Shown here piece after piece: positions 63,871 to 64,000 of a stretch of 64,000 nt of DNA (position 1 is the first letter of the stretch; each line of letters begins with the position of its first letter). The stretch covers positions 62,001 to 126,000 of the forward strand of contig NZ_JARGYD010000007.1 of the NCBI RefSeq assembly GCF_029168315.1, read 5' to 3'. Origin of the DNA: Psychromarinibacter halotolerans (lineage in GTDB: Bacteria; Pseudomonadota; Alphaproteobacteria; Rhodobacterales; Rhodobacteraceae). The notes beneath the pieces were generated by a model, which made no database searches, had not been told where the DNA came from, and saw nothing but the letters and a program-made list of their open reading frames with translations. The translations under genes and the position numbers were made by a program.

Positions 63871-63915
63871 CTAGGGGGTGCCCCCGGCGATGTCTGCAAG
63901 CTTGCGTGCGGTCAT
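63871..63915 (-). CDS. 14-codon small ORF with strong ribosome site
   Basis: MTARKLADIAGGTP, read from ATG 63915 to TAG 63871-63873, has AGGAG 9 bases before the ATG. This is much better than chance context for such a short ORF. The ORF is followed by a terminator (63812-63836) and then by the DUF1127-like gene on the same strand. It could be a leader peptide for attenuation or a functional small protein. No repeated amino acid points to an attenuated pathway. Coding status is inferred from the ribosome site and terminator only. Confidence 0.5.
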   Translation of the reverse strand: MTARKLADIAGGTP

Positions 63916-64000
63916 AAGTCGTACTCCTGTTTCCGGTTCATCCGGTCAGTGAGAGCCGCATAGCCCGGCCCGCACCTATCCGGCAACATCTTTTTCGCAG

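Overview
The window reads as chromosome of a GC-rich alphaproteobacterium of the Rhodobacterales (Roseobacter/Paracoccus group). The grounds are gene content and style: SURF1, an NDUFS4-type complex I accessory subunit, a GlcDEF operon, MoaD/MoaE next to PgsA, an abundant Hint-domain family, many ATGA/GTGA stop-start overlaps, and a dispersed intergenic element with GGGGGCAGCGCCCCC cores. No phage, IS element or CRISPR array was seen, and every long ORF is intact.

Layout. 1-513 is the 3' end of SURF1. 532-15523 is a complete Wzx/Wzy-type exopolysaccharide locus: three glycosyltransferases, flippase, Wza-type export protein, a hybrid histidine kinase with a small exported sulfite-oxidase-fold protein, GalU, a WecG-phosphoglycosyltransferase fusion, a LuxR-type response regulator, a Wzz-type co-polymerase and a polymerase/ligase. 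15557-17100 is a NicO-type metal exporter with its DUF1007 partner. Then come tRNA-Arg(UCU), the NDUFS4-like gene and uvrB. 20732-22018 is an RTX protein with a visibly AT-rich front. 22334-31520 holds housekeeping and accessory genes: GFA, membrane and zinc-ribbon proteins, an excalibur protein, deoD, a sulfotransferase, a YadGH-like ABC exporter, an S49 peptidase with a tiny zinc-ribbon partner, a CaCA antiporter and a FolM-like SDR. 31830-37886 holds uvrC, pgsA, moaD, moaE, and an ECF sigma factor coupled to a VWA membrane protein. 38038-48229 holds a phosphoesterase, a SnoaL-like protein, Hsp20, two tandem trypsin-like proteases, glcDEF, a DUF599 protein and a Hint protein. 48752-55573 is a MoxR/DUF58/DUF4159 operon. 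55662-63915 holds DUF1285-hyi, VOC-WYL, dacB, nadD with a seven-heme TPR cytochrome, a MarR-GNAT fusion, a DUF1127-like gene and a 14-codon ORF.

The most notable signal is in the exopolysaccharide locus. A palindrome, CCTATCCG-NN-CGGATAGG, occurs four times and only in this locus. The copies are placed so that each inferred transcription unit has exactly one upstream: flippase-GT-GT-GT / wza (divergent), periplasmic protein-kinase, wecG-galU / luxR (divergent), and wzz-wzy. Together with the kinase (PAS-HisKA-HATPase-REC-Hpt), its exported partner and the LuxR regulator, this looks like a self-contained, apparently undescribed signalling regulon for exopolysaccharide.

Other signals are a shared C-terminal tail GAKF(L/V/I)RP on three unrelated exported proteins, an 18-bp operator-like palindrome before the VOC-WYL pair that recurs with one mismatch before uvrB, and a leader-like 14-codon ORF with its own terminator. 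Promoters and operators are inferred by eye, and no homology search was run.
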